From Streptomyces sp. NRRL F-5135 (lineage in GTDB: Bacteria; Actinomycetota; Actinomycetes; Streptomycetales; Streptomycetaceae), in assembly GCF_000719775.1 (NCBI RefSeq), contig NZ_JOHR01000005.1:248001-312000 (forward strand): a stretch of 64,000 bases of DNA, in the 5' to 3' direction. Within the stretch, counting starts at the first letter, position 1. Each line of letters starts with the position of its first letter. Position numbers and translations under genes: made by a program. This document shows, piece after piece, positions 24,724 through 33,118 of the stretch. The notes under the pieces are model-generated. The model did no database searches. It was given only the letters and a program-made list of their open reading frames with translations, and was not told the origin of the DNA.

Positions 24724-26061
24724 TCAGCGCGTGGCGCCGGTGACCAGCCAGCGGCCGGAGTTGGTGCGGATCCAGAGTGTGGCCAGCCGAACGACCATCA
24801 TCAGTCCCATGGCCCACCAGAGGGCTGTCAACCCGCCGCCGAGCGTGGGCACGAGCAGTGCGGCCGGCGCGAAGATGGCCAGGGTCAACAGCATCGCTCC
24901 AGCGAGATATGGGCCGTCCCCCGCACCCATGAGCACGCCGTCCAGTACGAAGACGACCCCGGCGACCGGCTGGGAGACGGCCACGACGAGCAGGGCGGGC
25001 AGGAGCGTGTCCCGTACCACCTGGTCTCCGGTGAACAGCGGGATGAAGAGTGGGCGCGCCAGCACGATCAGAGCGCCGAGCAGTACGCCGGCGACGATGC
25101 CCCACTGCACCATGCGGCGGCATACCTCTCTGGCTCGGTGGGTGTCACCTGCGCCGAGGTAGCGGCCGATGATCGCCTGTCCCGCTATGGCGATGGCGTC
25201 CAGCGCGAAGGCCATGAGGTTCCACAACGACAGGATGATCTGGTGGGCCGCGACCTCGGCGTCGCCCAGCCGGGCGGCGACGGCGGTGGCGATCAACAGA
25301 ACCGCCCGCAACGACAACGTACGGATCAGCAGTGGGACTCCGGCCCGCGCGCTGGCCCGTATGCCCGAGGCGTCGGGCCGCAGTGAGGCGCCATGGCGCC
25401 GCGCGCCCCGTACGACGACAACGAGATAGACGCCGGCCATGGCCCACTGGGCGATGACCGTGCCCCAGGCGGAACCCGCGATGCCGAGTCCGGCGCCGTA
25501 GACCAGTGCCACGTTGAGAGCCGCGTTGGCGCCGAAGCCGCCGATGGCCACGTAGAGCGGCGTCCGGGTGTCCTGCAGCCCGCGCAGTACCCCCGTGGCG
25601 GCCAGGACGACGAGCATGGCGGGGATGCCGAGGCTGGAGATCCGTAGGTAGGTGATGGCGAACGGCGTGGCGGTGTCGGAGGCTCCGAACACCCCGATGA
25701 GCCAGGGCGCCGCAGGGAGGGCTACGGCGATGACGGCGACTCCGAGCAGCAGTGCGAGCCAGATTCCGTCCATGCCCTGGCGGATGGCGGCCTGCAGCTC
25801 TCCGGCGCCGACGCGCCGCGCCACGGCCGCGGTGGTGGCATAGGCGAGGAAGACGAAGATGCTCACCGCCGTGGTCAGCAGGCCCGCGGCGATCGCCAGA
25901 CCGGCGAGTTGCGGGGTCCCGAGGTGCCCCACGATCGCGCTGTCCACCATGACGAAAAGCGGTTCGGCGACCAGCGCGCCGAACGCGGGGACGGCGAGCG
26001 CGATGATCTCTCGATCATGGCGACGCCGTCCGGGCCTGGATGCCGTGGGGGCCTCTGTCAT
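24724..26061 (-). CDS. MATE-family efflux transporter
   Basis: 445 residues with 12 hydrophobic segments in two homologous halves, characteristic of the DinF-like MATE branch (IIALAVPAFGALVAEPLFVMVD, VATTAAVARRVGAG-like repeats, AIAIAGQAIIGRYLGAG). It exports cationic compounds or nucleotides by ion antiport; substrate unknown. It is convergent with rplI and divergent from dnaB. A 19-bp palindromic element 27-45 bp before the start suggests a dedicated repressor. It occupies the conserved rplI-MATE-dnaB position. Confidence 0.92.
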   Translation of the reverse strand: MTEAPTASRPGRRRHDREIIALAVPAFGALVAEPLFVMVDSAIVGHLGTPQLAGLAIAAGLLTTAVSIFVFLAYATTAAVARRVGAGELQAAIRQGMDGIWLALLLGVAVIAVALPAAPWLIGVFGASDTATPFAITYLRISSLGIPAMLVVLAATGVLRGLQDTRTPLYVAIGGFGANAALNVALVYGAGLGIAGSAWGTVIAQWAMAGVYLVVVVRGARRHGASLRPDASGIRASARAGVPLLIRTLSLRAVLLIATAVAARLGDAEVAAHQIILSLWNLMAFALDAIAIAGQAIIGRYLGAGDTHRAREVCRRMVQWGIVAGVLLGALIVLARPLFIPLFTGDQVVRDTLLPALLVVAVSQPVAGVVFVLDGVLMGAGDGPYLAGAMLLTLAIFAPAALLVPTLGGGLTALWWAMGLMMVVRLATLWIRTNSGRWLVTGATR

Positions 26062-26087
26062 GCACCCAATCTAATCTTCCACAGGTA

Positions 26088-26106
26088 ATAGACGCAATGC
26101 GTCTAT
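26088..26106. promoter_or_regulatory. Palindromic operator before the MATE gene (candidate)
   Basis: Inverted repeat ATAGACGCA-A-TGCGTCTAT with 9-bp arms, 27 bp upstream of the MATE start codon. No regulator gene is adjacent; the binding protein is unknown. Confidence 0.6.
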
Positions 26107-26248
26107 GGTCCTTACTTTTACCAGCGGTCGGAGATCTGCCGGGCTGCCCCTCCGATGATCTTGAGTTGATGGGGGAAGTTTTTCTCCCCCACAGCCGGTG
26201 GACGGAAAACGGCCAGCTCAGAGCTGGTTATCCGGTGGAGTCGCGTGG

Positions 26249-26337
26249 TTGTCCACAGTGCTGTCCCCCGTTCCGTGCACAGGTTCGCCGGGGTTCTCCA
26301 CAGCATCTGGTTCGTCGTCCACATGGCCTGTGGATAA
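26249..26337. promoter_or_regulatory. DnaA-box cluster upstream of dnaB
   Basis: Four DnaA-box-like 9-mers: TTGTCCACA (26249-26257), TTCTCCACA (26294-26302), TCGTCCACA (26315-26323) and TTATCCACA on the minus strand (26329-26337). The first is the preferred Streptomyces box and the last the E. coli consensus. An 8-bp inverted repeat ATCTGGTT/AACCAGAT (26305-26312, 26336-26343) encloses the last two. The rest of 26062-26483 holds no gene; a small hairpin GGGGGA/TCCCCC is at 26171-26190. Confidence 0.7.
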
Positions 26338-26483
26338 CCAGATTGGCTGACGGTGTCGGCGGGCCTACCGTGGACCGGCGTCCGACGCGCCGGAACCGGA
26401 GCCAGACCTCCCGTTTTGTCAGTGTCGTGCCGTAGAAAGAGTGGCACGGCGAGGTCCGTTGAGCGGACGTGAGGAGGTGGCCG

Positions 26484-27998
26484 GTGAGCGTTCCCGAGCC
26501 CTTGGACGACCCGTGGACCGACGCCGGTCCCGGCGACCGTCTGCCTGTCTCCCGGCAGCGCCGTGGCGAAGGACCGGACGGACATGGACGGGGGCGTGGA
26601 CGCGGGCGCGAGGAGCAGCACGAGCGTGGCCGGGACGGTCGCGACGCCGGTCCCTGGGACGGCGGTTCCCAAGGTTTCGAACGGGTGCCTCCGCAGGACC
26701 TCGATGCCGAGCAGTCGGTGCTCGGCGGCATGCTGCTGTCCAAGGACGCGATCGCCGACGTCGTGGAGATCATCAAGGGCCACGACTTCTACCGCCCGGC
26801 GCACGAGACCGTCTTCCAGGCGATCCTCGATCTCTACGCCAAGGGGGAGCCGGCCGACCCGATCACGGTGGCGGCCGAGCTGACCAAGCGCGGCGAGATC
26901 ACCCGTGTCGGAGGCGCCCCGTACCTGCACACGCTCGTCCAGTCGGTGCCCACCGCGGCGAATGCCTCGTACTACGCGGAAATCGTCCATGAGCGCGCGG
27001 TCCTTCGACGGCTCGTCGAGGCAGGTACGAAGATCACGCAAATGGGATACGCGGCGGACGGCGACGTCGACGAGATCGTCAACTCCGCCCAGGCGGAGAT
27101 CTACGCCGTCACCGAGCAGCGCACCAGCGAGGACTATCTGCCGCTGGGCGACATCATGGAGGGCGCGCTCGACGAGATCGAGGCGATCGGCTCCCGCAGC
27201 GGGGAGATGACCGGCGTTCCGACCGGCTTCACGGACTTCGACTCGCTCACGAACGGGCTGCACCCGGGCCAGATGATCGTCATCGCCGCCCGTCCGGCCA
27301 TGGGCAAGTCCACGCTCGCGCTGGACTTCGCCCGCGCCGCCTCCATCAAGAACAACCTGCCCAGCGTGATCTTCTCCCTCGAAATGGGGCGCAACGAGAT
27401 CGCGATGCGCCTGTTGTCGGCCGAGGCGCGGGTGGCGCTGCACCACATGCGCTCCGGGACGATGACGGACGAGGACTGGACGCGCCTGGCGCGCCGTATG
27501 CCGGACGTTTCCCAGGCGCCGCTCTACATCGACGACTCGCCGAACCTGTCGATGATGGAGATCCGGGCGAAGTGCCGCCGCCTCAAACAGCGCAACGAGC
27601 TGAGGCTGGTGGTCATCGACTACCTCCAGCTGATGCAGTCCGGCGGCTCCAAGCGCGCCGAGAGCCGCCAGCAGGAGGTCTCGGACATGTCGCGGAACCT
27701 CAAGCTCCTGGCCAAGGAGCTGGAGCTGCCGGTCATCGCGCTCTCGCAGCTGAACCGTGGCCCGGAGCAGCGTACGGACAAGAAGCCGATGGTCTCCGAC
27801 CTGCGCGAGTCGGGCTCCATCGAGCAGGACGCGGACATGGTGATCCTGCTGCACCGCGAGGACGCGTACGAGAAGGAGTCCCCCCGCGCGGGCGAGGCGG
27901 ACCTGATCGTGGCCAAGCACCGTAACGGCCCGACGGCGACGATCACGGTGGCCTTCCAAGGCCACTACTCGCGGTTCGTGGACATGGCCCAGACCTGA
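26484..27998 (+). CDS. dnaB: Replicative DNA helicase DnaB
   Basis: 504 residues from GTG 26484 (GGAGG six bases upstream). The first ~65 residues are a disordered actinobacterial extension. The N-terminal DnaB domain begins VPPQDLDAEQSVLGGMLLS. The RecA-like C-terminal domain has Walker A with K275 (AMGKSTLALD), Walker B VVIDYLQLM, and RESGSIEQDADMV. No intein interrupts it. The hexamer unwinds DNA at the replication fork. A Tn7-like element end begins 10 bp after its stop codon. Confidence 0.97.
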   Translation: MSVPEPLDDPWTDAGPGDRLPVSRQRRGEGPDGHGRGRGRGREEQHERGRDGRDAGPWDGGSQGFERVPPQDLDAEQSVLGGMLLSKDAIADVVEIIKGHDFYRPAHETVFQAILDLYAKGEPADPITVAAELTKRGEITRVGGAPYLHTLVQSVPTAANASYYAEIVHERAVLRRLVEAGTKITQMGYAADGDVDEIVNSAQAEIYAVTEQRTSEDYLPLGDIMEGALDEIEAIGSRSGEMTGVPTGFTDFDSLTNGLHPGQMIVIAARPAMGKSTLALDFARAASIKNNLPSVIFSLEMGRNEIAMRLLSAEARVALHHMRSGTMTDEDWTRLARRMPDVSQAPLYIDDSPNLSMMEIRAKCRRLKQRNELRLVVIDYLQLMQSGGSKRAESRQQEVSDMSRNLKLLAKELELPVIALSQLNRGPEQRTDKKPMVSDLRESGSIEQDADMVILLHREDAYEKESPRAGEADLIVAKHRNGPTATITVAFQGHYSRFVDMAQT

Positions 27999-28008
27999 CG
28001 GCCTGACG

Positions 28009-28072
28009 TGTAGGATCCGCGTTTCGCTGTCAAAATCCGCGCCCAAGTGTCAAGCCAGTGTCGAATTTGACA
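28009..28072. mobile_element. Probable left end of a Tn7-like element
   Basis: Starting at TGTAGGATCCGCG (28009) are four TGT-beginning motifs at roughly 10-20-bp spacing: 28009, 28028 (TGTCAAAATCCGCG), 28048 (TGTCAAGCCAG) and 28059 (TGTCGAATTTGACA). Repeated TnsB sites beginning 5'-TGT are the layout of Tn7-family ends, and a tnsA-like gene follows. The preceding 5 bp TGACG could be the target duplication, but the partner end was not found. 28073-28291 shows no gene. Confidence 0.55.
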
Positions 28073-28291
28073 TGACCCGAGGACGTGCGGGTCAGAAGCG
28101 TCACTCGTTGGAGTGGTATTGGGGTGGTGCTGCAGACGCGGCCGGGCTCTCACGCCAATGTGGACATGAAGGTTGAGAAGCCACTCCAGGGGGCTGCATC
28201 GGCATGTCAGACCAAGGCGCCATAATCCACGGCCGAGTTACAGGTCCGGAAGCCCGGCAAGGACAAGCCTGAACTGCACGGGTTCGGCGAG

Positions 28292-28936
28292 GTGCGACCA
28301 GAGGAATTGTTCGCTGCGGCACCGTGGCGGACGCTTCGCTGGCATCTGGGCCAGGCTCACTACTCGGGAACCTACTGGTCAGCCACGGAAGCGTCCCATG
28401 TGCTCTACGAGTCTCGTCTGGAGCTCAGCCGAGTCCTGTACGCCGACTTCGATCCGAGGTGCACGCGGATCATCGCGCAGCCGTTCCACATGACAGCACA
28501 TGTCGACGGGGCGAAACGCCGACACATCCCCGACTACCTGCTGCTCACCGAGTCCGGGCCGGTGGTCGTCGACGTCAAGTCCGCGCACAAGCTGTCAGAT
28601 GACAAGGTCGCCTTCAGCTTTGCCTGGTCCCGCACCGTGATCGAGTCGCGCGGCTGGCGCTACGAGGTGTGGAGCGGGCCTCCGGTCGGACAGTTGGAGA
28701 ACATCCGCTTCCTGGCTGGCTATCGGCGTGAATGGTTGTTCGACCCCGAGATCTTGGCGGCGCTGGACCGTGCTGATCTGCACGGTGTCACGCTGGCCGA
28801 GGCGTTCGCCACCGCGCCGCAGTTCGACGCCCGCCTGGTGCGGGCGTCGGTGTTCCACCAGCTGTGGACCGGCCGCCTGGCCACGGACCTGGACCGGCCG
28901 CTCGGATCGGAGCATGTCCTGCGGAGGATGCCTTGA
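28292..28936 (+). CDS. TnsA-like transposase endonuclease subunit
   Basis: 214 residues from GTG 28292; the frame is open ~65 bases upstream but offers no better start. The fold is PD-(D/E)xK restriction-like: GTYWSATEASHVLYESRLEL, then D81 in PDYLL and D94-V-K96 in VVVDVK. This matches TnsA-like heteromeric transposase endonucleases common in Streptomyces, which cut the 5' ends of Tn7-type elements. Its stop overlaps the presumed TTG start of the tnsB-like frame (TTGA), as in an intact tnsAB operon. The partner genes are broken, so it is probably inactive as a system. Confidence 0.82.
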   Translation: MRPEELFAAAPWRTLRWHLGQAHYSGTYWSATEASHVLYESRLELSRVLYADFDPRCTRIIAQPFHMTAHVDGAKRRHIPDYLLLTESGPVVVDVKSAHKLSDDKVAFSFAWSRTVIESRGWRYEVWSGPPVGQLENIRFLAGYRREWLFDPEILAALDRADLHGVTLAEAFATAPQFDARLVRASVFHQLWTGRLATDLDRPLGSEHVLRRMP

Positions 28937-29943
28937 GCGCCGGGACGGTTCGGCTGCAGGTCGGCACCCGGATGCTCTACGACGGCGAAGCGGTCGAAGT
29001 CATCGAAACCGTCGCGACGATGGCCGGCAACGAAGTTGTGCTGAAAGACCGGCTCGGACGACTCCTCCGCGTCGCTGTCAAGGAACTGCTGTTCTCGGAC
29101 CGGGCCCAGGTCGTGCCTGACAGTCCAGGGCCCTCGTCGAGTGACGACAGGGAACTCAATGGCGCCGTGCTGGCCCTGTTCGCGGGCAAGGACCACACGA
29201 AAACCATGGCGAAGCTCCTGGAGAGGGCCGAGCACGTTCGGGAGATCCGTACCGGCTACAAGTCCGGCAGCGCCGAACTGGCTGCCGCGGGGGAGTCGCG
29301 GCCGGAATACGCTCCGGACCTGCTTACATGGCCCGGTACGAGGCGAAGGCCGCCGAACTCGGCCTGTCGGTGCGAACCATCTGCCGGTGGGTCGCCGAGG
29401 TAGGCGAGGACGGTGAGGCGGGCTTGGCGCCCCCGATCCGCATCGACACGGTGCTGTCCCGGTGCGATCAGCGGTGGGTGGAAGTCGCCATCGAGGTGAT
29501 GGTCGAGCACGGCGATGAGGCCACACCGATGGGCAAGACCGTCCTGAGCCAGACGCAGGCCCGGATCGTCGCGCGGTACGGCGAGGGCGTGGTGGAGATA
29601 CCGGGCCGGTCCAAGGCTTACAAAGCCCTGGAAGAGCTGGAGAAGAAGCACCCGACGTTCCGGCAGAGCACGAAGCGGAACCGCGACGTTGCCGACCGCC
29701 CGAAGGGCGCCTACGACAAACTCCGGCCGACCAGGCCGGGTGAGTACGTGCTGATGGACACCACGAGGCTGGACGTCTTCGCACTCGATCCGATGACGCT
29801 GAAGTGGGTCAACTGTGAGCTGACAGTCGCCATGGACTGGTACACCCGCTGCATTGTCGGATTGCGGCTCACCCCGGTGTCGACCAAGGCTGTGGATGCG
29901 GCGATGGTGCTCTACCAGTGCTACCGGCCGCCGCGGGTGCTGC
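28933..29943 (+). pseudogene. tnsB-like transposase, frameshifted and truncated
   Basis: Begins at TTG 28933 (LSAGTVRLQVGTRMLYDG...). At about 29326 the reading frame shifts by one: conserved sequence continues in another frame as MARYEAKAAELGLSVRTICRW. The second part contains the HTH region and the start of the integrase-like catalytic domain (PGEYVLMDTTRLDV, with the first Asp, then TVAMDWYTRCIVGLRL). Homology-like sequence ends near CYRPPRVLPNW (about 29940), before the second Asp and the Glu of the DDE triad, so it cannot be an active transposase. Confidence 0.75.
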
Positions 29944-30366
29944 CGAACTGGCGCCGCCGGACAGCCGCTCCGAATCGCCCGCCAACTGCTCCCAGAGCAC
30001 GAATTCCGGCTCCGCTACCTCGACAACTGCCAGCCCACCAGGGCAATCGCACGAGATGTCGGCGTCTCGCCCGTCAATGTCCTCAGGCTGGCCCACGAGT
30101 ACGGCATCCCCATGCGCAAGAGCGGCCGGCGGCGACATGACGAAATCGACCGGGACTGGCTCTTCGAGCAGTACGTCAACCGCCGCCGCACTCTGCCGGA
30201 CCTCGCCCGGGAGAAAGGTATGAGCAGTACCACCATGGCCAAGTGGGCTCGTGAGCTCGGCATTCCAGTGCGACCGTCCGGCGGATGGAGTCACGGAGCA
30301 TTTCTGCGGAAAGGGGGCACGAGAGGCCGACGCGGGCCAGGGCCAACCGACGGGAACCGATCCTGA
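29944..30366 (+). pseudogene. 3' fragment of a TniQ-like or HTH-repeat transposition gene
   Basis: Frame ending at 30366 encodes two homeodomain-like helix-turn-helix repeats: NCQPTRAIARDVGVSPVNVL...YGIPMRKSG and QYVNRRRTLPDLAREKGMSSTTMAKWARELGIPVRPSGG. Such tandem HTH units occur at the C-terminus of TniQ/TnsD-like target-selection proteins in actinobacterial Tn7-like elements. It has no start of its own and joins the tnsB remnant directly, implying a deletion of the tnsB 3' part, all of tnsC and the 5' part of this gene. The family call is inference; another HTH protein is possible. Confidence 0.5.
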
Positions 30367-30408
30367 ATGCCGCGTCCCTACTGCGACCGCAACGACTACC
30401 CTGTCGCG

Positions 30409-31428
30409 GTGACGACCTCGCGAGTACTGTCGATTGCCCTCCAGGACACCGGTCGGCCCCCGCTGCGTCCACTGCCAATCGAAGCAGCAGAACTGCTTCA
30501 CAGCGTTGACGCTCCGCCGCGTCTGGTCGCCCATCTGCGAGCAGTCCACGACGTTGCAGGGCAACTCCTCGAATGGATTGCCACACGCAATCTCGATCTG
30601 GGCATCAACCCGGAGGCGGTTCTCTTCGGAGCCGCCACCCACGACATCGGCAAGACTCTGCACCCCGCCGAGTTGTCCGCTCCCGGTGCACAGCACGAAG
30701 AAGCAGGCCGCGAGCTACTTATGACCCAAGGCGTCGACTCCGCCATGGCACGCTTCGCCGGAACACACGCATCCTGGACCAGCGAAGAGGCCGGGATGGA
30801 AGAACTCCTTGTCAGCCTGGCCGACAAGATCTGGAAGAACAAGCGGGTCCCCGAACTCGAAGACCTTGTCGTCGCCAGACTCACAGCGGCGAGCGGAAGA
30901 CCGGTCTGGGAAGAGTTCCTTGACCTGGACAGTGTGCTCGCTCGCATCGGTGACGAGGCTGATGAACGCGACCGGTTGTCGGGCCACGTCAGTGCCAGAC
31001 ACAGGCGATCAGCTGTCCGCGGAGTGGGCGTCGGCAAGGGCCTCGCCGAAGAGCCGTCCGGCGAGTTCCACGCAGCGCATCCGGGCAGGAGAGAAGTCGT
31101 AAGGCATCTTGGTGATCGCTGCGGCGGCACTCATCTCTGTGCCCTCCTCCCCTTTCAGGTCGGCGTCGTAGATCTCGAAGATCTTCTCCTCGGCCGCGTC
31201 GAGACCAGCTGCCTCGATGGCCTGATTCAGGGCCATTTGGTGAGCGCATCGCTGTACGGCGAGCTCTTCGACGCGCGGGTCGTCGGGTTCGACGCCGTCG
31301 TCGAGGGCGGCCTCGGCCGCCTCAAGACGGTCCTCTTCGGCCCGCAGCTCGGGGTGGGTGGCCAGCACGCTGAACGTGCTGGCCTGGATGGCGGCGCCCA
31401 GCGGCCCGAAGATCCGTTCTGTGACTAG
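30409..31428 (+). CDS. HD-domain phosphohydrolase with aberrant C-terminal extension
   Basis: From GTG 30409 (ATG 30367 is also open). Residues 1-~188 form an HD-domain protein: VDAPPRLVAHLRAVHDVA, ATHDIGKTLHP (HD motif), THASWTSEEAGMEELLVSLADKIWKNKRVPELE. Family members normally end a few residues after the matching IGDEADER. Here the frame instead continues 150 more residues antisense to the MerR gene, with no domain character. This looks like a 3' truncation at about 30970 by a rearrangement. The substrate is unknown; metal-dependent phosphohydrolase activity is inferred. Confidence 0.65.
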   Translation: MTTSRVLSIALQDTGRPPLRPLPIEAAELLHSVDAPPRLVAHLRAVHDVAGQLLEWIATRNLDLGINPEAVLFGAATHDIGKTLHPAELSAPGAQHEEAGRELLMTQGVDSAMARFAGTHASWTSEEAGMEELLVSLADKIWKNKRVPELEDLVVARLTAASGRPVWEEFLDLDSVLARIGDEADERDRLSGHVSARHRRSAVRGVGVGKGLAEEPSGEFHAAHPGRREVVRHLGDRCGGTHLCALLPFQVGVVDLEDLLLGRVETSCLDGLIQGHLVSASLYGELFDARVVGFDAVVEGGLGRLKTVLFGPQLGVGGQHAERAGLDGGAQRPEDPFCD

Positions 31429-31899
31429 CAGGGCGTCCAGATCGGAGGGGCGCAACGCGCCCGGGGGCAGGTGGCTGAGCCGGTCCGTGACCAGTTCGGA
31501 GAGCAGCCCCAGCGGGCTGCCCACTGCCTGCAGGCGCTGGACAGCCGCGCGCCGACGTTTGATGGCGGCCTCCTGCGCCGCCAAGGTTTCCTCCAGCCTG
31601 CTCAGTACCGACTCGATATCCGGGGCTTGGTCCAGGGCTTCGTCTCCAGCTTCGTCCCGGGCTTCGGCGAAGGCGGCCCGCATGTCGTCCAGACTGATAC
31701 CGGCATCAGCCATCTTGCGGATCCACAGCAGGCGGGTCATGTCGTCATAGCCGTAGCGGCGGCGGCCGTCCCCGCCGCGCTCGGGCTCCGGCAGCAGACC
31801 GATCTCGTGGTAGTGGCGGATGGCGCGTGGGGTGATCCCGGCGAACGCAGCGGCATCACCGATCTTGACCTGCCGGGGAGGCGTGAGGGAGGGGTACAT
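31009..31899 (-). CDS. MerR-family transcriptional regulator
   Basis: 296 residues from ATG 31899. The N-terminal MerR winged helix is VKIGDAAAFAGITPRAIRHYHEIGLLPEPERG...YGYDDMTRLLWIRKMADAGISLDDMR. A long coiled-coil dimerisation helix follows (LSRLEETLAAQEAAIKRRRAAV), then a large effector-binding region rich in acidic residues. No cysteines mark a metal sensor, so an organic effector or none is likely. Its 3' end overlaps the aberrant tail of the HD frame. Confidence 0.88.
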   Translation of the reverse strand: MYPSLTPPRQVKIGDAAAFAGITPRAIRHYHEIGLLPEPERGGDGRRRYGYDDMTRLLWIRKMADAGISLDDMRAAFAEARDEAGDEALDQAPDIESVLSRLEETLAAQEAAIKRRRAAVQRLQAVGSPLGLLSELVTDRLSHLPPGALRPSDLDALLVTERIFGPLGAAIQASTFSVLATHPELRAEEDRLEAAEAALDDGVEPDDPRVEELAVQRCAHQMALNQAIEAAGLDAAEEKIFEIYDADLKGEEGTEMSAAAAITKMPYDFSPARMRCVELAGRLFGEALADAHSADS

Positions 31900-32352
31900 C
31901 GCAGACAGAGCCTTTCGTGCCGTGGTGCCCCGACCCCACCACATGCCGCTACGGCATGTGCAACAACCCCATCCAGGTGCCACCGGAGCCAGGCCCTAGC
32001 TGCCGCCGGGACCGATCAAGAACGACGAACCATCCGGGAACGCAGAGTGACCACCGGCGGCCAGATAGCTCCCCGCCAAGTGGCCGCCGCTGGGGAATTC
32101 CCACTGACCGCCGACACCCGAGCACCGAGACCTCCAAACCGAGCAAGAACTCCATGCCCTGCTCGGATCCATACTCGACTGGATCGTCCTCGGCACGAAC
32201 GGCTGACCACGAGGATTGGACACGATTCCGCGGACAGACGTCGACGACAACTGACGCGGACTCGAAGGAAGCCCCAGCTCAACGCTCCGCCATTCGACAC
32301 TCAATCGCGGAACCTGCATGACGGTCCGCGTCGGCGCCTCCGGGCGCGTTTC
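31900..32352. other. Gene-poor stretch between MerR and TetR genes
   Basis: No convincing gene. Open frames exist on both strands but have Arg/Ser/Pro-rich composition without domain features. A short in-frame stretch ending at about 32207 (LHALLGSILDWIVLG) looks protein-like and may be a gene remnant. It fits the picture of a rearranged island between dnaB and the TetR gene. Confidence 0.35.
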
Positions 32353-33003
32353 TCAGCCCGTTCCCGGCTCTCCGTCCGCACGTGTCGCCGCGCTACCGTC
32401 ACGCGCGCGGAAGATCCGGTCAAGATGATGGTCGAGCACCGCGACGGCGGACTCCTGGTCGCGCTGGCCGACGAGGAGGCTGGTGCCGAGTCCCGCGGAC
32501 ATGGCGAGCAGGCTGATCGCCTCCAGCCGGGCGTCGACACCGGGTTCGAGGAGAGCCGCCTCCTGAGCCTGCCGGAGGAGTCCGGTCACCGCGTCTTCGG
32601 CGGCCTCGGGGTTCTTGATGAAGGGCTGGGCCGCCAGCGCCTGGTCGTGCATGGCCATGACGGCGTACGAGGTGTAGAGGTGGTGGAACGTGCGGCTCTC
32701 CTCGTCGGTCGGCAGGGCCGCCATGAGCAGCGCCTCGACCATTGCGCGCGGGCCGGGGTCGTCGCCGGCGGCCCGGACACGGGCGGAGACCCGCTCCGTG
32801 AACCTCTCCGCCAACCGCTCCAGGCCGAAGAGCAGCAACTTCTCCTTCGTCTCGAAGTAGTACTGCACCAACCGCAGCGATACACCCGCCTCCGCCGCCA
32901 CGTCCCGCATCCCCACGGCGTGCAGCCCGCGTCGTCCGGCGACCCGGACGAGTGCCTCGGCGATCTCGGTGCGCCGTTCTGCGTGGTCCACGCGTTTGGG
33001 CAT
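32353..33003 (-). CDS. TetR-family transcriptional regulator
   Basis: 216 residues from ATG 33003 (GGAGA upstream); the longer start at 33057 sits in the operator and lacks an RBS. The N-terminal HTH is RTEIAEALVRVAGRRGLHAVGMRDVAAEAGVSLRLVQYYF. The C-terminal domain matches the TetR_C_6-like type (FHHLYTSYAVMAMHDQALA). Divergent from an alpha/beta hydrolase gene, with two palindromes between them, so it probably represses itself and that hydrolase. Confidence 0.92.
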   Translation of the reverse strand: MPKRVDHAERRTEIAEALVRVAGRRGLHAVGMRDVAAEAGVSLRLVQYYFETKEKLLLFGLERLAERFTERVSARVRAAGDDPGPRAMVEALLMAALPTDEESRTFHHLYTSYAVMAMHDQALAAQPFIKNPEAAEDAVTGLLRQAQEAALLEPGVDARLEAISLLAMSAGLGTSLLVGQRDQESAVAVLDHHLDRIFRARDGSAATRADGEPGTG

Positions 33004-33055
33004 CGGCCGGTTCTCCGCTCGTCTCCACTGGTACGGCCCCTGCTGGCTCTCCTTC

Positions 33056-33095
33056 ATGGTACAGCCGTACCATCATTGTGGTACGTTCGTATCAC
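33056..33095. promoter_or_regulatory. Operator pair between tetR-like and hydrolase genes
   Basis: ATGGTAC-AGCC-GTACCAT (33056-33073) is a 7-bp perfect inverted repeat. A second related near-palindrome GTGGTACG...CGTATCAC lies at 33078-33095. Both share GGTAC half sites, as expected for one TetR-type dimer family. Confidence 0.7.
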
Positions 33096-33118
33096 GAAAC
33101 CGGAACCCGGAGGTGACC

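Noticed and set aside
31917..32321. Hypothetical genes on either strand between MerR and TetR
   Set aside because: Arg/Ser/Pro-rich composition, no RBS, no domain features; at most a remnant.
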